From contig NZ_JAGGKG010000018.1 in NCBI RefSeq assembly GCF_017873435.1, forward strand, positions 49,782-113,781: a stretch of DNA of 64,000 nt. The letters are read 5' to 3'. A model generated the notes under the pieces. That model made no database searches and was not told where the DNA came from. It worked only from the letters and a program-made list of their open reading frames with translations. Of this stretch, positions 61,530 through 64,000 are shown piece after piece. Each line of letters opens with the position of its first letter. The stretch's first letter is position 1. A program made the translations under genes and the position numbers. The stretch comes from Paenibacillus turicensis (lineage in GTDB: Bacteria; Bacillota; Bacilli; Paenibacillales; Paenibacillaceae).

Positions 61530-61769
61530 TTAATCCTCCAATCTCTTGAACTCTCTTTCAAATCTTCCTACTCTCACCTTATACTTATCCGTATCAAAGT
61601 TGATGTATCTGTAATGGATATCTCCGTCTATGTCCTCATATAAGGCGTATACTGTGTCGCCTTCTCCATCCTCATAGAATTGGTTTATACGTCTCTTTAG
61701 ATGGGTTCTGGTTACCTTTATACCGTCCTTATCTACAAACGTTTCTATGGCTTGTTTTGGCGTGCTCAT
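61530..61769 (-). CDS. Small phage early protein
   Basis: 79 residues, charged, with TVYALYEDIDGDIHYRYINF. No family recognised. It overlaps the next upstream gene by four bases (ATGA), part of the early operon. Confidence 0.65.
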   Translation of the reverse strand: MSTPKQAIETFVDKDGIKVTRTHLKRRINQFYEDGEGDTVYALYEDIDGDIHYRYINFDTDKYKVRVGRFEREFKRLED

Positions 61770-61969
61770 AGGTAATCAAATATGTCTGTCTGACCTTCTT
61801 TTATAAACTCACTCTTATCAACGATTAGCCCTTTTTCAATCATCCACTTAGGGGCATTTTCCTTACAGTGGTTCCATATGGTTTCCCCTGCTCTAGACCT
61901 TGCTGGGTTTTCCTTCTCCGCTTTATATGTCCATACCCAATAGCTTTGGGCTTTTACTGTTTCATTCAT
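61766..61969 (-). CDS. Small phage early protein
   Basis: About 67 residues from ATG 61969 (MNETVKAQSYWVWTYKAEKE), tryptophan-rich. The frame is open 39 bases further. AGGG lies seven bases before the chosen ATG. Function unknown. Confidence 0.6.
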   Translation of the reverse strand: MNETVKAQSYWVWTYKAEKENPARSRAGETIWNHCKENAPKWMIEKGLIVDKSEFIKEGQTDIFDYL

Positions 61970-62201
61970 GGCTATACCCTTGCTTTCGGTATATAATCCA
62001 CTCTCCATTGTCTATAGCCCTTTGAGCTTCTTCCACGCTCTTTGCTCGTCCAGAACCGTCAGAATAAACGATTCTTACTTTACCTGTTGGATATCCGTCA
62101 AAGTCACGATGCCACGATATAATCATTTTCCCAATTCCTTTTTCGTAAGCGAACTCACAACCATCAATATCTGTAATATCAAAGTTTTCAATTTCAATCA
62201 T
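61962..62201 (-). CDS. Small phage early protein
   Basis: 79 residues, alpha/beta (KMIISWHRDFDGYPTGKVRI, then EEAQRAIDNGEW). No family recognised. Overlaps the following gene by eight bases. Confidence 0.65.
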   Translation of the reverse strand: MIEIENFDITDIDGCEFAYEKGIGKMIISWHRDFDGYPTGKVRIVYSDGSGRAKSVEEAQRAIDNGEWIIYRKQGYSHE

Positions 62202-62231
62202 CTGTTTATCCCCTCCTATGGGAAAGAGGTT

Positions 62232-62402
62232 TTATACCTCTGTCCATCCTCCATCAATGTAGTTCCAAGCCCACTCATTCCACGCTTCTTCAATTGCTTG
62301 TTCACGTTCCTGCCCTTCCAGACCTTCCAAATCTAACTCAAATTCTTCTTCTCTTTTCGCTCCTACATATCCAATCGATAAAGTGAATAATAGTTTTGTC
62401 AT
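62232..62402 (-). CDS. Small acidic phage protein (DUF7167-like)
   Basis: 56 residues from ATG 62402, with AGAGG nine bases upstream. MTKLLFTLSIGYVGAKREEE and the tail EEAWNEWAWNYIDGGW resemble the short DUF7167 phage family, from memory. Function unknown. Confidence 0.6.
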   Translation of the reverse strand: MTKLLFTLSIGYVGAKREEEFELDLEGLEGQEREQAIEEAWNEWAWNYIDGGWTEV

Positions 62403-62406
62403 AGTT

Positions 62407-62703
62407 TTATACCTCTGTTCCCTCATCTCTCTTCATGTGATCTTGAACTCTATCTTTTGGTAAACGCATTACGGTGAATGCTCCGAAATCATCAAGCGCA
62501 TCTTCACCTTTGATGCAATCTTTAGGTATCAGTAAAGTAGTTTGAATACGAAAATAATCTTTATATTTACCAGTTTTCGTAGGAGCCGCAGTAGTAATGT
62601 CTCCTGCAAGTGGTACTATCAACAACAAACTATCATCTTTTTGCATACCTTCCGCTATATTAGATATTGAGTTGACGCTTGCATCAAATAATACTGTTTT
62701 CAT
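62407..62703 (-). CDS. Phage early protein of unknown function
   Basis: 98 residues, alpha/beta, with SLLLIVPLAGDITTAAPTKT and FRIQTTLLIPKDC. No family recognised. Confidence 0.6.
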   Translation of the reverse strand: MKTVLFDASVNSISNIAEGMQKDDSLLLIVPLAGDITTAAPTKTGKYKDYFRIQTTLLIPKDCIKGEDALDDFGAFTVMRLPKDRVQDHMKRDEGTEV

Positions 62704-62719
62704 TGTTATCTATCTCCTT

Positions 62720-63112
62720 TTATTTAATTTTAAGATCAATATCAGGCAGTATCGTCTGCGGTTTAAATATAACCCTGTAATGATATGTGCTCACGTTAGC
62801 TCCTTCTAGTTGCTCTGCGAAGTACGTAACGTTGTCTGAAAGACCAAGAAAGTGTTTTTTATATGCGTTATCTCCTGTCTTACATGTTACAGTTACTTGC
62901 TTGGAACGGTCGTCACTATTACCCAGTGAACAACGTCCCTCAATGGATAGTAAGTAGGTATCTGTTATTCCGTTGTAAAATACTACTCGTCTATTAATCT
63001 CGAAATTGTCTGCGGCTTTTGATAAGTTGCTAGACGCAATGTCAGCATCAGAACAAGCAGTTAACCCAATAACCAACCCAATCATCACAACTAAAAATGA
63101 AAATTTTCTCAT
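62720..63112 (-). CDS. Phage-encoded lipoprotein
   Basis: 130 residues. The signal peptide ends in the lipobox LTAC (Cys20), and the mature part is a beta-sandwich-like domain with two further cysteines (RCSLGNS, VTCKTGD). Such lipoproteins in phage early regions can block superinfection at the membrane, but that role is only a guess here. Confidence 0.75.
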   Translation of the reverse strand: MRKFSFLVVMIGLVIGLTACSDADIASSNLSKAADNFEINRRVVFYNGITDTYLLSIEGRCSLGNSDDRSKQVTVTCKTGDNAYKKHFLGLSDNVTYFAEQLEGANVSTYHYRVIFKPQTILPDIDLKIK

Positions 63113-63153
63113 ATTTTATATCTCTCCTTTTATTTGTTATCCCTTAACCTCTA

Positions 63154-63333
63154 TCAATCTTCTACGCCTACAACTTCTTCTTTGCACGATGGACATACAT
63201 GGATGGCGCAATCTCTATATTCAGGATCAGAAATACTTCCGATCTCACCCTTAAAAACTTTGTTTGTTTCTTTATCCCAATCACGATTCCAATTCTTCAC
63301 TAGACACTTTGGGCAAGTTGCCTTTCGTTTCAT
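63154..63333 (-). CDS. Small zinc-ribbon protein of 59 residues
   Basis: ATG at 63333. Two CxxC pairs (TCPKCL near residue 7 and VCPSCK near residue 50) make a zinc ribbon. Function unknown; nucleic-acid or protein contact likely. Confidence 0.7.
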   Translation of the reverse strand: MKRKATCPKCLVKNWNRDWDKETNKVFKGEIGSISDPEYRDCAIHVCPSCKEEVVGVED

Positions 63334-63367
63334 TTGTTTTATCTCTCCTTGTTATCCCTTATAGGGG

Positions 63368-63718
63368 TTACCCTTCTTCCATCAATTCAATAGCATAATC
63401 ATATTGTTCTCTTGTAATTTCTATATTCAAAGGTTCATAGTTTTCACAAACCCCTTCAAAATCAAGAGATATACAGGCGTTCTCCCCATATTTTTCAATC
63501 ATGTATCTTTTATGTCTAGCATGTTCCTCTTTAACCATTTCGAACTCTAATAGTGTTGGAGGTTTCAACGACTTACTTATAATCATGTAGGCATTTTGAA
63601 TATTATCTAAGGTAACGTCTAAGTTTTCATCCTCCCAATCTCCAACATCCATATTTGCTGCTAAATATCTTTCAGGATTTGTCTTATTTCTCAGAACCAT
63701 AACTGGAATTTTATTCAT
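63368..63718 (-). CDS. Phage early protein of unknown function
   Basis: 116 residues, acidic, with IPVMVLRNKTNPERYLAANM and ITREQYDYAIELMEEG at the end. It starts inside the stop codon of the upstream gene (ATGA overlap). Confidence 0.65.
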   Translation of the reverse strand: MNKIPVMVLRNKTNPERYLAANMDVGDWEDENLDVTLDNIQNAYMIISKSLKPPTLLEFEMVKEEHARHKRYMIEKYGENACISLDFEGVCENYEPLNIEITREQYDYAIELMEEG

Positions 63719-64000
63719 TGCCCTTGTACCTCCATCAGCGTTATATAAACAGCCATAGCGATTTGACGGGGAGAAGCTTGAAGCATATAAGCAACCCCAT
63801 GCCCTCTATAAGTGACCTCCTGAAAATTGTCTGTTGGGTCTGGAGGTACGCCCTCATCAAAATACATAACATCGTATAGAGCACCCACATACTTATTAGC
63901 ATTTACCGCTATAGCCTTTGCTTGGGCTTCTCTGGAATTAGCTAAGTTGGCTGTGTAAGAGTAAAAAATATCATTCTTATACTTTTCAACATCCCGACCA
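63715..64000 (-). CDS. Partial phage early gene at the window edge
   Basis: The last 95 codons are visible; the start lies beyond position 64,000. The visible part is helical (EAQAKAIAVNANKYVGALYD, then PRQIAMAVYITLMEVQGQ). No family recognised. It is translationally coupled to the next gene by ATGA. Confidence 0.65.
   Translation of the reverse strand, partial: GRDVEKYKNDIFYSYTANLANSREAQAKAIAVNANKYVGALYDVMYFDEGVPPDPTDNFQEVTYRGHGVAYMLQASPRQIAMAVYITLMEVQGQ

Noticed and set aside
1..64000. CRISPR arrays, rRNA genes or plasmid origins
   Set aside because: No regularly spaced direct repeats, rRNA-like blocks or iteron sets were seen.

Overview
This window reads as the chromosome of a low-GC, endospore-forming member of the Bacillales. 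The evidence is a cotJABC spore-coat operon, two Spo0E-like phosphatase genes, YfkAB, UppP and several ECF/PadR/TetR regulators. The resident phage is PBSX-like and its gene order resembles Brevibacillus and Paenibacillus myophages, so a Brevibacillus-type host is my best guess. That genus call is an inference.

Positions 1 to about 35,100 are host DNA. In order they hold: glutamate racemase, an M14-type hydrolase, an aldo/keto reductase and an alpha/beta hydrolase; a secreted PAP2-type phosphatase with an autotransporter-type repeat; a GAF protein; an S9 peptidase flanked by two DUF2569 paralogues; a PadR/DUF2812 pair; an IS3-family element sitting inside a decayed prepilin peptidase gene; an unknown secreted protein; cotJABC; a GNAT enzyme; an ECF sigma factor with its DUF4179 anti-sigma-like protein and a secreted relative; a TetR plus two flavoproteins under twin palindromes; a CNNM-type transporter, YfkAB, two HD-GYP proteins (one with a broken HD motif), UppP and a 5'-nucleotidase; a type I hammerhead ribozyme in the leader of a small Spo0E-like gene; oleate hydratase; and a short run of unknown or broken genes.

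From about 35,500 to the right edge the window is a prophage, read mostly leftward. From right to left it has small early genes, an ArpU-type late regulator, a cluster of structured or tRNA-like RNAs, a Tad2-family (anti-Thoeris) protein, terminase, portal, MuF, scaffold, capsid, connectors, sheath, tube, tail-assembly chaperones with a -1 frameshift site, tape measure, the baseplate proteins XkdP to XkdU, fibre, holins and amidase. Beyond lysis, at the left end, sits accessory cargo: a zinc-ribbon membrane protein, a proteasome-like Ntn hydrolase, a Spo0E-domain protein and an XRE regulator inside an unusual set of inverted repeats. No integrase is visible, so the right end and the att sites lie outside or were not recognised.

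Most noteworthy are the hammerhead ribozyme ahead of the spo0E-like gene, the phage-borne Spo0E fusion and Ntn hydrolase, the tRNA-like RNAs with enlarged anticodon regions, and a probable AUA start codon on the tape-measure gene.
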